Source of the DNA: Mesaphorura yosii
Lineage: Eukaryota; Arthropoda; Collembola; Poduromorpha; Tullbergiidae
NCBI GenBank assembly: GCA_009869945.1
Contig: WIXG01000114.1
Location: 124,001-188,000 of the forward strand
Length of the DNA: 64,000 bases
Direction: 5' to 3'
The translations under genes and the position numbers were made by a program. A model generated the notes under the pieces. That model was given only the letters and a program-made list of their open reading frames with translations. It was not told the DNA's origin and ran no database searches. Of this stretch, positions 37,514 to 52,000 are shown in pieces (position 1 is the first letter of the stretch; each line of letters opens with the position of its first letter).

Positions 37514-40500
37514 ACCAACGTAGCATCTACGTATGGGCTTTCACCCGAATGCGAATAATGCGAGTGAATGTGGGCTTCGGTTTTATTATTGGAGCAAGAG
37601 ATTTATGTAAATAAAATAAATTACAGTTGAATTCATCAGAATATGTGCGCACGTGCAAAAAGCGTAAGGAGAAAGAAATTCTCCATCCCACTTTTGTAAA
37701 AAGTAAGTTCAGGGGTTAGCATTTGTTAATAGACGCTAAATGCGATCTTCTCTAATGTCCCAAATAGCATGCCGCAAGTCCGAGTTCAAGGTGGGTCACC
37801 TGCCATGCACGGCAGTAGAACCTGCAGTTGCGCTCGTCATCTGAACGCCTTGAGACCAAAATTCGATTTAATTCGAGGTTTTGACGATCAAATAACTTAA
37901 TTCTTACGGTCGGTTCGTCAATTGGTGAATTGGCCTTCATTTATCGGGAACGACAAACCGAAGCTATTCGATTTAGATAATCACTGGGGCTTCGGAGGAG
38001 TGGTGAGACGGGGCGCATGCCAATAGCAGTGGGACTTTCTCGTTCTGTGTCCATGTCTACGCTCTGCCGTAGTGCCGTACCATTACTATTTCCATCTCAG
38101 TTTCAACTCAGCTGTTCTGTTCACCAGTTCCAAAGCATAGGAGCAGTAAATGTGTAACTGCAACCTAGCAGTCGACTGCTCAATAGCAACAATATTGCAC
38201 AAAAGGCAAGGCAAGCACAAGATCTTGATTCTCAGTCGGTTCTTTTGTGTTTCGTGCTTGCGTGTATCCTCTGCAGCAAATTGCAGTGGTTACATTCGAT
38301 CAAACCACCAACAAGAACAGCAACATCAGCAACGGCAAGTGTTTGGCGCAGCGCAGTCAAAGCAAAGCTCCCGCATTTGGTGGCCAGCGTATGACTTACC
38401 TTTTGGCAAATAGCTTCCTCGCTTCGTTGCATTGAGAGAGAACCTAGACCAGCACTAATTTAAATTGCTGTGGCGTCCTTGTAAGCAGCACACGAACGTA
38501 GCGTAGAAAAGTAGGATCGTGCACAATTTAAAGTGTGATCTACGCAATTTCCAGCATCAATTTTTTACATTGCATCCACCAACACGAAGTCAGTCAGACC
38601 AACTCTTTATCACCTCCGTCATCATCGGCCGTGATTCTGCGTCTGTTGGCTGCTTGTGCCATGTTTATGTGTCTAGTGTTAATGGTTAATCAGTGCGAGT
38701 GCTAGTCAACTGCTACAGTGCAGAAATTCTACGGAAAGTACCTTAAATAGGAAACACTTTAAAACACAAGAGCTTACTATTACTATTACTCATTATACTC
38801 CGCCTGCCTGTTATAGTCGTTCACATGTCGTAATCGTAGGCATTCGTCTTTCAGTTTCAGTTGTTAACTCGTGGCTATTGTGTTATAATGTTGTAACGTA
38901 GAATAATGTGCTAGCGCTAACTGAAACCGGTTTATGATTAATATTCATCAGAAGTAGAACCTCATTGCTAATGCCAGTGTAGCAACTGTTTAGAGTTTAG
39001 ACCGCGACCGTGGTCCAGCAGCGGTGTTTGTCACAGCAATCAAAGCAAATGCCTTTACAAGCGAATATCATTATCACCTATCGCGGTTGTGGTTTCAGTA
39101 CGATTGATTGGTAAACAGTTTTTGACCGACATTATCCACGTTGTATCGACAAATGAAGTATTGACAAAGTGCGTGAGTGCAGCTAATCACAAGTGGATTG
39201 TTCGACGTGTCATTCTTTTTTAGCGATCTGGAGCCCAGGCTGATTTTGAGAATTTGGCTGGAATTAAAGCTGCGGCGTTTTTAGTAAAGCAACATTTATT
39301 TGTCGCCGTGATCGACAATTAGTAATCATTGTTTGGCTGTTGTGTGGCAAGTGCTTATCCGGAAACTCCGAATACGAAGGTAAATTTTGAATTTGGTCTC
39401 TTGTCTAATTGCTTGCTTTTAAAAAGGATCATTAAAGACCAAGATAATGCTTTAGTTGTAATTAATCACATAGCGGACGTTTTTGAGACTGAAAGTCAGG
39501 CATTATTATTTGGAACTGGGCACTAGAACACAGTTCGAGCCTTGAATTCTTCAATTTGACCAAGTCTAGCGTCTCCCGCATTAATCTTGTGTTGTTTGTT
39601 GACACAATTTGAGATAGGCAGACATCACAGACACATTTGTACGATTTTGTACGTAGTATGTACGCCTTCAAGCCTTCAGCGGGTCTTGCAAATTGTTTTT
39701 ATCGACAAACGAGCCACAGACAGGACGCATCTACCTACATGCATTATCACATGATTAAAAATTCTTTTAATGTTCGTTCGTGTGTTAACACAGCGCTAGC
39801 GCTCTTGCCTAGTGCCAATTGCTTACCATTAGCATCAGGCAGGAGTAGAGACAGAAATTTATTCAAGTGCCTTTCATTATATTTTATTTCTTTAGTTTTT
39901 GTTGACGTAGTTTGGGTTCTGACACAAAACAGAAATAGCACAAAGCAAGTTTTTGCCTGTGCCTGTACTGGTGGTGCGACGACGCACGAGTATGAGAGAA
40001 TTGCCACTGCCATTGCTTTTAGACCAACAAACAGTAAACACGGGGAATGTATCAATTTTCTGCTGCAGCTCGTCTCGTCTTGGCTATTAATGCCATTTAT
40101 TTAAAATATCTTGTTCTTGTCATCATCGCTCTGCGCGCTCACGAATCGTTTGTGAGCGACCAGAAAAACCTTTTTGTGAGAAACGTGTGCATTTCGGAGT
40201 TGGAGTTGAGTCCAACTCGCGCTCGGTTCCATATCCATGTCTTCTAAATGTCCACGTCCATGTCTTGTCTACGGCCTGATGAGACATTTAAAGGCGTAGT
40301 TTCGAGTAGTGTAGAAATTATTATTATTACAATTCGTCAATCTTCGTGCGCCTACTTTGCGAAGCACGACTTGGCATCGGATCATGAAAATATTATTATT
40401 TTCCACAGTATTATTAGCAAAGCAGCTGGTGCCGATGCCTGCCTTCCTTGTTCAGTGCACTTGTTCGCCCGAGCTAGTGTAAAGTAAATCTACAAAAATC

Positions 40501-43027
40501 AACTAAATTCTGAGCCTAAGCGAGCTTTCAAGAGATTTTTGCAGCAAGACAGGAAGAGAGCTCAACTCGGTTTTGATAGCGTAATGCGTACATGAGTTGG
40601 ACAAGATGTCACTCCGCAATAAATATTTTATCAGCTCAAGGGAAAAGCACGCTTGGCCTGACTTTTGAGCTTATGCTCAACATTTTTGGTTGTAATAAAA
40701 TATTCGCTGCACTGAGATCAAGCGTCGACCTGTTCCGCTGCCCATGCATGTTATATTCCATCTCTTTGGATTGCATTAAGATAAAGTTAATTTCATTTCA
40801 TTACGGTTCATGCTGCGCCATGATATTATCGAAGTCAAAGCCTCATCCGCGTCCATTCGTTCGTTCGTGAGCATAAGGTCAATTTGTCAGTCCTTAAATC
40901 AATATTACGTACAGCATAATGATATAATGTGTCTGCATGTGGTCGAGGACAAGCATGAACTCAATTTTTGAGAGATAAGCCATTGGGTTATCTTTTTTGC
41001 TGGTACGTGGTACCAAGTGTCGTGTATCTAGAATGTCCAATTTTGCTATTCATGGAGCACATCACATCTTCACATCATTTGAAAACCTGTCAACTGCCAT
41101 TCCGTGCTGCGTTGGAAACTACAAAATGGATTACGGCCTAATTGATATCGAGTAAATTGCTAATTCGTATTCGCTTCGCATTGTAAATTAAACCGACCCT
41201 TCCAGCACCCGTTCTCGTATAAGGTGAGTCATGGCTTTCGCATGAGCTTGCTGCGGACCCATGCAGAAGACGCCGAGTGTGATTCCATTTTAACTCAATT
41301 ACATCTTCGTCTTCTTCGCTTTAAGCCCTTTTCCCTTTCTACTTCTGTTGATGTCTTCCAGCAATAAACAAGAGTAAAATAACAACCAGGTTAAAGTCTA
41401 CGTCTACATTTTTCAGGCTCAAGTCCACTAAGCGAATGAATGGACGAAAACTTTTGCCACTGCTGTAACTGTAACGCTGACGCTGAGTTTATTCTTTCAA
41501 TTATGAAGAGCGGTGCAAAGATTCGTGATACACCAATGCACAATTCGGCACGAGGACAGCACGAGCGTGAGGTGTAGCATTAATAATTGAAAGTAAAACA
41601 AGTGCGAGTTGGCGAGTGCAGATTTCATTTTAAAGTGAAAACAGAGAGCAGAGGAAAAGGCAGAGGGCAGGCCAGCAAGAGCAAGAAAAACACAGAGCAA
41701 CGAAAAGAGTAGCCCGAAGGAATCTTTTATTTTCTTTTGTGAACTTTGTAACTTGAAATGTTTACAATTCCGAATTGTTGCCGAGAGTTCCTTTCTCTTC
41801 TCGATTTCTTTTCCCCATGTACGACCCATTGTACTGGGTCAAAAATGCTCCATCTTGGTACTTGATACGCTTGAAAGGCTCCCAGAAGTGGACAACACAA
41901 AAATGTGCGGCCTGGCTCACTTCAAACGTCCAATTTTATAATTAGAATGTTGAAATAGTTTATTTTCAGGACATTTTATAACTTTTAATAAGCGTTACAT
42001 AGAGAAAATCAATTTTGTAGCAAGTGGCTGCTTTTTTGCTTATTTTGTGCAAAATTGAACTTGTCTCGGTTGCTTGCTTGCACTGTGCCCTTATAACGAA
42101 GCTCATGAGATTATGCACGGAGACAGCGTCAGCGTAATGTGCGAGCAAGTTGGTGTTATAAGAAAGTTTCCATTTTCTCTCAATTTCCTTTTGTGCCAAC
42201 AAACGAAGAATTTCTGCATGCAAATATCTTAATAGTATACACAGTGATTCGCTTCTCCAGTAGTTAACTTAAGCCGTGTTGAACTGAGCACAGCAGCGCT
42301 CTAAACTTGTTCTCTATTTATATGTACAGGATCAGGCGGAGAGCTGTGGAGAATTCGATCGACATTTGCGCAGTGATAAAACCCGGGCATCTCTGCTGGC
42401 TTCTACTGCCGAGCCAAACCAAGTCAGACCAGGCTAAGCTGAGGCTCCAACTGGCTCTCTCCACCATCGTCGTGTCCGTACCCGAAATCGTGCTCTTCGC
42501 CTTCGTTGCTTGAGTCTGGGTCTAGAGTTGTGTAAAGTGTACTCGCCAACTGTACACGAGCAAGCGGACAAGTAAATATATTATACATGAAATAACGTAC
42601 ACTTAGAATTTTGCTCTAGTTTTCTCGTGCTAGTGCGCCAGTGTCTGCCTCCTCGGTCTTTTCTCGGGTGAACAACACTGCTGAATTCTTTTCTGCGCTA
42701 TGGACTGACATCGGCCAGTGCTCGCGGTGCTGCTGCTCAAGTTTCAGTACAGCCAGCGCAGAGGAGAGTCAAATACCAGTCGCAGACAGTAGAGTAGTGC
42801 GGTGCTTGGAGAAGAATACACGGAAAGAGTGGAAAAAGTTGGAATCGAATACATTGCATTGTAGTACCATTACCCGGACGTCCATCTTGACTCTCCTGCT
42901 CTCCGAACCTGCTCCGTCTCCTCCTGAATTTGAATTCTATGTTCTCGAGTGAGTGCAGCAGTGTGAGTGACTTTCTGGTGCAGACTTTTTCCTGAGAGAC
43001 AGTTCAGTTCTCCAGCTCATCTTCTCC

Positions 43028-46000
43028 ATGGCGGTTAACGCGTCCACCCGTTTCTCCGACAATTACGAGGTAATACTTATGTATTATTATTGATTATTGC
43101 CAGAGCAATTACTCATCTGGGTGGAATGGATAGGGCAGTTTTATCCGGGGACTTTCCTGAGAAGAAATTGGAATATGGGACGATTTGTTAATAATGCCCG
43201 AACTTCCATGTAAACCTTGTTTTTTTAAAGTGATTGTGCCTTCAACCACTTGTCAGGATTAACAGTGAAAACAATCATTTCAATTAACAAACAAACCGTC
43301 CCGTATGTGCCATATCCCCCAACCCAGATGAGAACTTTGTAATTGCCCTGGTTATTACTAATTATTATTATACGAGGTATTAATATTATATTTTGCCGGC
43401 AATTGCAGCTCAAGGAGGAACTCGGCAAGTGAGTGCACCCAAATCTTAATACGATATGAGTCTGTCAATCTAAAAATATCTCAATTCCATGCATATAAAG
43501 AGAAAACGAGTATCTTCCGTCGTCCTTCGCTGCGTTGCAGTGCGTGAGTCATAAAATGCAAGTGTGAAAAGTGAAAGTCCGCATTTGCGACTCGCACAAG
43601 GTGTCATGCAGGCTAATAATAAGTTGGGTAGCCTTTCGGACACATCGGCAGTGCAAATACTCACGTCAAGTAGAGTGTAAGGTGTAATAATAGCGATAGC
43701 AAGCGTAGTGTGCAGTTCGCGGTTCGCATTTCGCATTCTCAAAGACCAGCAGCGAAGGTAACGCTGGACAGACGGCAGCAATGCGACAATTGATTTAACA
43801 GGTTTTCTCTCCGCTGCTGCTGTTTCGAATTCTCTTCCCAGACGAAGCGTGAACTCGTATTTTATATTCCTGCCTATTATCACTGCGATTGGATGTAGAA
43901 ATAAAATGATGCCATTATGAACTTGGATTATTGGACCGTATTCAAGAAGTGCGGAGCCCAAAATACGTGGCACCAGCACAAGTGGAATACTGCAGAGTCC
44001 TTTGTCTGCTCTGCTCTGCAGCGAGATGCAAGTAAATATTATCCTCATCGCCAGCCAGCGTACAGTGGAGTCGTCCAAGACGTAGGAATCTGTGTCGCAA
44101 AAAAGTTTAAGTGTCTCAATCGCCATCGTCATTCGCCAAGCCTCGTCGTCTCGTCGCAGTCCAATGTTTACGTGAAATTCGCAAAAATGTGTTAATGGTC
44201 GACGTAATTTATTGTTGGCTTGTGTTTATATTTTCTAAATTGGCCCGAACAAGTAGGCAAAAACATTTCGCGTACATCACAGGGCAAAGATACACGATTC
44301 ACTTTATCAACCCACAGAAATTGAAAATGAACTCGTCGTTGTTTCAGCCAGTCTATAAATATAGACGCAGCAAAATGCAGCCAGCCAGGAAGACACGAAC
44401 GAGCTCAGATGGATCACGCTGGAATTTGTCATCTGGGCGTGTTTTATGCAAAACATTAAATAAATGCGGACGAAGCGACGAAGGACGATACTCGACTTTC
44501 TCTTTCTATGTGAAAATGACGCTGCTTAATGCGTTCTGTTCGTGACCAACTTATTCACTAGTTAAGAGCAAATGGCAATGCCGAAATTAGCCCGAACCCA
44601 ATTAATTCTTACCAAGCGTGCTGTTTTGTCGTTTACAATTTGACTACTGTTTTGTTATAAATCACTTCAGGGGCGCTTTCAGTATCGTCCGCCGTTGTGT
44701 CCAAAAGTCGACCGGGCTGGAATTTGCAGCTAAAATCATCAACACTAAAAAATTATCTACACGAGGTAAGCCAGGCGCTTTCGCCACATTTTCTTTCTAC
44801 TCTTGCGTGAGACTTCACAATATTTCTTGTGGAATTGTAGCCACTTTGGCATTTTGCTTGAGAATACACTGCTTTTACTTAGATTATTGCATTGTGTAAT
44901 TGATTGCGCTGCTAATCAGGTCATGAGCTCTGCGATTTCCGTCTCGAACGTGGTTCCGCACGTTCTGCTCTACGGAGTTGATATTAATTACGTTTTAAAT
45001 TAATACGGCATGTTCTGTTGTTCTGTATTGTGTATTTTGAGACACGCATACTAATGGGCAACGAACAGAAAGTTAGAGTCAGAGCTCAGTGATGTTGGAT
45101 AGAGCACAGCATGAAAGTGGAACAACAGCGGGAGAAAGCAATACGGCGAATCAGTCTACTTTCTCTGGATGGAATACATTAGGCTTATTCCGCGAGCAAG
45201 GCCTACAAGCCCATGCCCGTGCCATGCCCATGCTCCCGAGCTGGTTAGCAAAGCGAGGAAACCTGTTGAAGAACAAAGTCGTTCAGAGTCAGTCACTATT
45301 TTCGTCGTTTAAGTGTGTGTTCGCTGATGCTGCGGCAGCCAACACCAGGACGAGTATGCTTTGCTGTATTTGGATCGATGGGCCTTCCGGACGCAACTCC
45401 ACAGCACAGCATGCCAGCAGAAGGCACGGCGGGCACAGCAGACAGCCAGCCATGGAACCAGGCTATTCCATCCATGGAGATTGTATCGATCCAGCGGAAT
45501 GCGGTTTGGGGGTGGCTCGTAGAAGCAGCAAAGTGGGAATAGAACGGGAAAATGCCGTGCCATAGCGTAGAGTCTATACGAGTGTTTCTTGTCATACTTT
45601 CCTCGTAAGCTGCTGCTGCTTCTGCTCAATGTTTCTGTCCAACTTAACTTAGAACTTGTATTGAACACTCCACGTATTTAGATTCGCTGCTCTGCTCCAA
45701 AGTTTTGAGCTGTTTCTTGCCATGTCTACTTTCTCCTCACTTTTCTCTTTCTCCTCGTTCCAATTCCTCTCCGACGCTAAAAATCCAATTCAAACTTTCT
45801 GTTTGCTCATGCTTTTACTTTTTCATAATCTAAAATTGTCCTGAAGCTGGTGTTTGGTGTCCTAAATCCTGGAACTATGCAATCACGCCTGTTTTTACAT
45901 CCGATCGAGAGTGAAACTCAACTTTGAAATTCGACGCTAGCGAAATCAAATATTCAGATTCGAATAAAAGTTAATTCATATGGAATGTGGCTGACGTTCG

Positions 46001-49000
46001 TTCGATAGCAGAATGAAGCGTCTCTCGGGCGTTGCGGATCGCCGAGTTTTAACGAACAACTGATCGATTCCAAGTGGTGTTTGTTTACGACGTCGATTTC
46101 TAATTATAATTATTGAGCTGGCTGGATGACTGGTGTCAAATTCGAAAACAAGGAAAGTATCACCGCCCATAAAACATTCAGAGGCTTGCAAGCTTACAGA
46201 CGTCCTAATATTTTACGTGCATTTGCGGCACTAAAAGCTTTCGTAACTTTCTCGTGAAACGTGCAACGTGTAAAAGCAAAACGTGGCGTGATGTTCAAAG
46301 CAGCAAGTAGTAGCTCGTAGGTGATGACAAGAATTGGAACTGATATTTCAATTTACTTCCTTTCTCTTCCCATTACGACCAGATTCCCCAGATTTTATTT
46401 TTCCACTCCAGCATCCTGTGCCAGCACCTTTTCCTTATTTTGCATTGTCCTGATTCGCCTTCGTTTCTATTTATGAATGCGTCTGCAGGTCTGCACTTTG
46501 CTTTCATCTGAGCCGTGCCGTGTCGAGAATATTGAATTTTATTCCGTGACGATAAACAGCGAAGAGATGAAGTTGATGATGATGCTGACGCTCTGCCAAG
46601 CCCACACGCTTCATTGCATTGCCGCAATAACATTCACATCCACAACTAACATACCTCCATTTTTTCCTTTTTAATAGATTTCCAAAAGTTGGAGAGAGAA
46701 GCCAGAATTTGCAGAAAACTTCAGCATCCTAATATAGGTGGGTGTTGCGCGCTCGCGCTGGCGATGCTGGCAATCTCGATTCAATCTCTTCATCAGATAC
46801 CCTTGGTAAACTCGTCCGCGTCAGAAAAGTTTCCGAGACTTTCTTTATATATTTTTATTACATCATTAGTGCTGACTTTCTTCGTGAAATATTATTTTCA
46901 ATTTATCGTCTGTTTTCCTCTCACTTTATAATAATAACGACGCGTTCTAAATTTTCATACTCTGCAATAACTCGAAATGAAGTGAGCGAGACGTTATTAT
47001 CATGTTATGCGCAGATCGCGCACGGCCGCCATTATCTGGTGGTCATGGACATGGCTGCTGCCATTTCCAGTTATCATTGCTATTATTATTATTTGGACTG
47101 CAGTCTATTTTTTGTCTATTCAAGAATACAGCGAAAAAGTAATGCAATAACGTCGCATTAGCCAAACTCAGCCAGTACAAAAATTCCTCATATTTTTCTT
47201 GGTGAACGCTCTCGTCTGCACTTCGTATTCACTAATTTTAAAATATTCTCTCGTTTTGCTCCCCAGTGCGACTACACGACAGTATTCAAGAAGAAAACTT
47301 CCACTACCTCGTCTTTGATCTGTAAGTCCCACTGTTTAATCAGCTTGGCGTAGTTCGTGTCGGCCTCCTCTGCTTTTTATCTGCAGTGCACCCTTGACTT
47401 TCTCTTTTTGAAATAATTCTATGCGCAAAATAAATAATGAACTACGGAAGTTGTGCTCCGTGAAACGAGCCCGCGCCAGCGCTGTAAATTTATTCAAAAG
47501 GCCTTGCCTTATTTCCATTCGTACCTCTTTTATGGCCCGTTTTTTGGCAGAAGTCTCCAGGCCGAATTGGGCCTCGTGCTCATGTTTATTGTACGGCTTT
47601 CGCGTACTAATTACTTACAGATGTACTCTAAGTGTGCCCTAATTTTTCTCGCGCAGTGTGACCGGAGGCGAGTTGTTTGAAGATATCGTCGCACGAGAGT
47701 TTTACTCAGAAGCCGACGCTTCGCACTGCATTCAGCAGATTCTCGAGAGTGTAAATCATTGTCACACGAATGGTACGTATGCGTATTGGCTAACGAATAT
47801 CAGAGTTTGTTTCTAATTCCACGTTCTTATTTACAGGTGTTGTACATAGGGATCTTAAGGTAAGTGCAATTATGATATGAGTTTGGCTCTGGTGTCTAGA
47901 AGAGGAAAGAAGAGTCGAGAGAAAGCATCGCCAATATTATTAGTGCTTCAGTTGGTGTGCGAATAATAAGAGATTTCCATTAAAGTAATGAATTTTCTCA
48001 TGCCTGCTTTTGTCTACGACGGCGATCAAGTGAAAGTCAGTCCCATCTCCGTCTCGCATTGTCGCATTCGTCCGTGCGTATCTTTTCCCGTGTCCGCACT
48101 GCACCTTTCCATTGCGAGAGAACAACGCAATCGCAATCTTTATGTACATGTGGACGGTGTTAGTTTGACAAGTCGTGGGCCGACTCTCCTCTTCTTTTCC
48201 TCAATAGATTAAGCGCCTAATGTACTATATGGCAGATTAATTATATGAAGTTGATGATGATGCCTGTCTCGCTTGTTTTGATTTTAGCCAGAGAATCTAC
48301 TCCTGGCTAGTAAAGCCAAAGGTGAGTAATTTATTGAACAGTTATAAGTTAAAACAAGTTAATGGTAAATGTATGTACGTTGGGTTACAAATGATCATTT
48401 TATTAACTTTTTATTAAGGTGCTGCTGTCAAGTTGGCTGACTTTGGACTTGGTGAGTAAAGTAGAGTAATTCGCTGACTCAGGCTCGCTGTGCACGGAGA
48501 AAATGTAAATATGCACTGTTAAATTTGTGTTTTTACAGCTATTGAGGTTCAAGGGGATCAACAAGCTTGGTTTGGTAAGACAGTGCTTTTGATTGTAATC
48601 GGCTGTGCGTATTGCGATTTTCAATATTCAATCATTGCTCTGTTTCGTTTCGTTCCAGGTTTCGCTGGTACGCCAGGTTACCTGAGTCCAGAGGTACGTG
48701 CATTTTGACATACGTACATAAAAGTCAATTCTATAATCGAGGACAACTGCTATTATATTTGCTTTCTTTCTCTTTCTTCTCTTTCTCTTCTCGTATTACA
48801 CACGTGTAGGTCTTGAAAAAAGAACCATATGGCAAGCCTGTGGATATATGGGCGTGTGGTGAGTAATGTTTCACTTTGTCTTTGGCATGCTTTGACCAAG
48901 CGACCAAACTCCCCATCACATATCATACACCTACTAAACGTAATACGCTAGCAAGTGAAAACGTTAGCAATTAACGTGCAACGTGCACAGGACGATCAAA

Positions 49001-52000
49001 GGCCCTAAAACGGTGCCGTGCCTTGTCGAGTCGACGTGACCGCGCAACTCACTTTCACCCTACCTCGTAACTCAACTAATATTCTAACCAAAATAATGTT
49101 TTAATTAACTTCCATGATGTGTTCGCTCATTATTCGCATGGTTAGCGCCATCGTATTGCAGACTTTCATTTTTCGCATTTCGTGTAGACAAACACACTCC
49201 GGCTTGGCTGTGGTTTTAATAACAAATATTTCGTAATGATTAATAATGTACGCATACACAAAAATAACAGCGGCACGGCATGGCCCGGCCTGGTCACGGC
49301 AGCCTATTAACCAGAAAACAAACAGAAAGCGAGGAATAATAATGATGTTGTAACTCATTTCATTGGAGAACAAAGGCTACATTTTTCTGCTATCTACCAC
49401 ACCCATTCCTGTTTCATGCCGTAGTGTATGCTAGGCTCTAGTTTTTCGGCACTGACAAGTACTGGTGCGGCCAAGCCAGGCAGAGTTTGATATCATCATC
49501 ATCGTAGCATTGTGTACGTAAGCTCCAGGCCAAAATCTAGTCTTGGCATGGCAGGGCTGCGACTGAGACTGTGACTGGGTTAACTAGACTCCAGACTCTA
49601 CTTTATTTACACTTACATAAAATGAAACAATGCGGCATGGGAAATTCTTAGAATATTTGCCAAACTCGGCCCAGGAAGTCCCATCCTAAGCCATGAGCAT
49701 TTTAATAATACCAGAGCTCTACTTTCATTTTATGGCACGAGAGAATACACGCCACAGCCACACGCGGCACGCGGCTTTACAATTACATTACCCTGGATTA
49801 TGGGTCATTATGGTCCTGCTGCTCCGCTCTGCGCCGCGTATAGCGAGTGAAAAGTTGAATTATCTGAATGGTCCTGTATTAATCCTTTTTATTATTACAG
49901 GAGTAATATTGTACATTTTGTTGGTTGGCTACCCACCTTTTTGGGTAAGTGTGCTGCCTTACTTCTTACGTCTAGGTCTAGCAGCAAAGTTTTAGTCTGT
50001 CAAATTCTTAATTAGTTTGCCAGTTCTGACACTTGAAACAGCTTCAGAATGAATTCAGAGCTTTCCTTTCATTTTAAATAAAGCATGGCTATTAAATGTA
50101 TTTAATATTCTATTTATTGAATTACAGGATGAAGACCAACACAGATTGTATGCTCAGATTAAATCGGGTGCTTATGATGTAAGTTCCTCCTCTTTGTATT
50201 TGCATTTGTTATTTGCTCCGGACCGACAAAGCGCTCTGTATTGTGCGTAGGCGTAGAATAATAATCGTGATATTCTATTACGCACTTTTTACTCTCGCGT
50301 GTAAAAGATAAAAGCACAAAGCAGTGAGAACGAAGAGACAAGAATTGTTATGTTCTTAAATTTGCGATTATGACGTCTGCCTTTTTGCCCTGCCTGCAAA
50401 GTTTACGATCATTACGCGCTATTTTTTCTTTGTTTTGCAGTATCCATCTCCGGAGGTAAGTACAATTTGCATTATCATTTTGCAGTATCCTGAGGTGAGT
50501 ACGATGTCTTTTATTAAAAGAGACCAACGACTTAAATTAAGAACGCAAGGTGAGGTTTAGGAACCCGAAAGAGGAATTAACAAATTGAAATACCTGAATA
50601 TGGTTCGATCAACTGAGTTAGTTATTGTTACGCGCTACGAATTTGCCCAGGGGTCCCTCCTTAGTAGCAGATACTTGATTTTTGACAGGAATGACCTTTT
50701 TCTGTGACTTGAGACTTGAATGAATAACTTTTGGTTTTTCGACTAAATGAAGCTTTGGGTAAAAAGGAAGATTTCCAGCGTTGTGTGATAATTCGCATCC
50801 AGGACGGCAAAATAATTGCAAGTTGTGTTTTGCTGATGCAGCTGCGAAATCTTCTATGGTCATTCCATGGAGTTGGGCCGCATGTTCTTCAATCTTTTCA
50901 TTGACCAATTTAAATGAAATTCGTTTCTGTTCTTCGGATGAAGTCCGAGTTTCCAAGTAAGACATGAAAATCTGCAATAACAATTATCAGAGTTAATGCA
51001 TTTTGAAAATCTTCATTCACTCTTATAACCTACTAAGTTAATAACCTGAAACCAGCATTCTGTGAGTTCTTGCCTTGCCTTATTCATTGTGTCATCTGGT
51101 TGATCAAAGACGATCTCGTGAACCAATACTGGGATTAGTCCATGCTTCCGACAAAATTTGCTAACGTTTGAATTTTCATCTGCATGATAACAATGCGGTC
51201 CTGATGACTTATTCTTGCCAGTGTATACAGGAACGACATAATCCGTATCCCATTTGGTATCCAGGAACTCCCATGTGTTCGCAACAGCGTTTTCAGGCAG
51301 CATCATAAAAAAATATAGAACTCTCTTCAGGTCATTCTTCTTGTAGCGTGATTCACTTGTTAGAATCTTGGAATCTTTCTCGCATTCTTGTCTTAAAATT
51401 GGTAATGGTCCATCAGTTTGAGAATTGAATTTAACTCCAACTAGAGCATTTTTTCTTGTTTTTTAATGTTCGAGTTTTCACTCGTGAAAACCAGAGACTT
51501 TTCTTTCACAAAGACTTCTTGTTGTGTACAACAGAGTATTAAAATTTACAAACTGCGCGGAAAAAAGACGGAGGTTGACCGACACATTTCGTACTGTTCA
51601 CAATTTATTAATTGTCTTTATTCAACAGTGGGATACGGTGACTCCTGAGGCTAAAAACCTCATCAACCTTATGCTTACGTAAGCAAAAATAAATTCTCCT
51701 TTGGTAATAAAAATCGTAGGTAGTTAACATTAATGAATACTAGCATAGGGGTCAGGCTAGAGCCTCCTCTAGAATACCATTTCTTAAAATATTAACTTCA
51801 TATGCTGATTGCAGAGTTAATCCAAATAAACGAATCACTGCCACGGATGCATTGAAACATCCATGGATTTGCGTAAGTTTCTACACGAAATTAATTGAAA
51901 CTACGTGCGTGTATTTGAATAAGAGCATGAACGTGTGCTTGACTTGTCTGCATTGCAGTGGTTCAAGTCCAAGTACACGAGTACACGTGCAATGATGCTC

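Larger units (their letters stand above)
33489..43027. other. Long intergenic region upstream of CaMKII
   Basis: About 9.5 kb without a supported coding gene. It should contain the CaMKII promoter and 5' UTR exons. The part around 34.4-36.4 kb is richer in overlapping frames on both strands and is purine-biased; these frames lack motifs or matching splice phases. A (AATGC)n tract lies at 37496-37513. I recognise no RNA gene or transposon. Confidence 0.5.

Noticed and set aside
44351-44366. Perfect 7-bp palindrome gtctata-aa-tatagac in a CaMKII intron.
   Set aside because: Short AT-rich palindromes are expected by chance in 64 kb, and nothing around it suggests a function.
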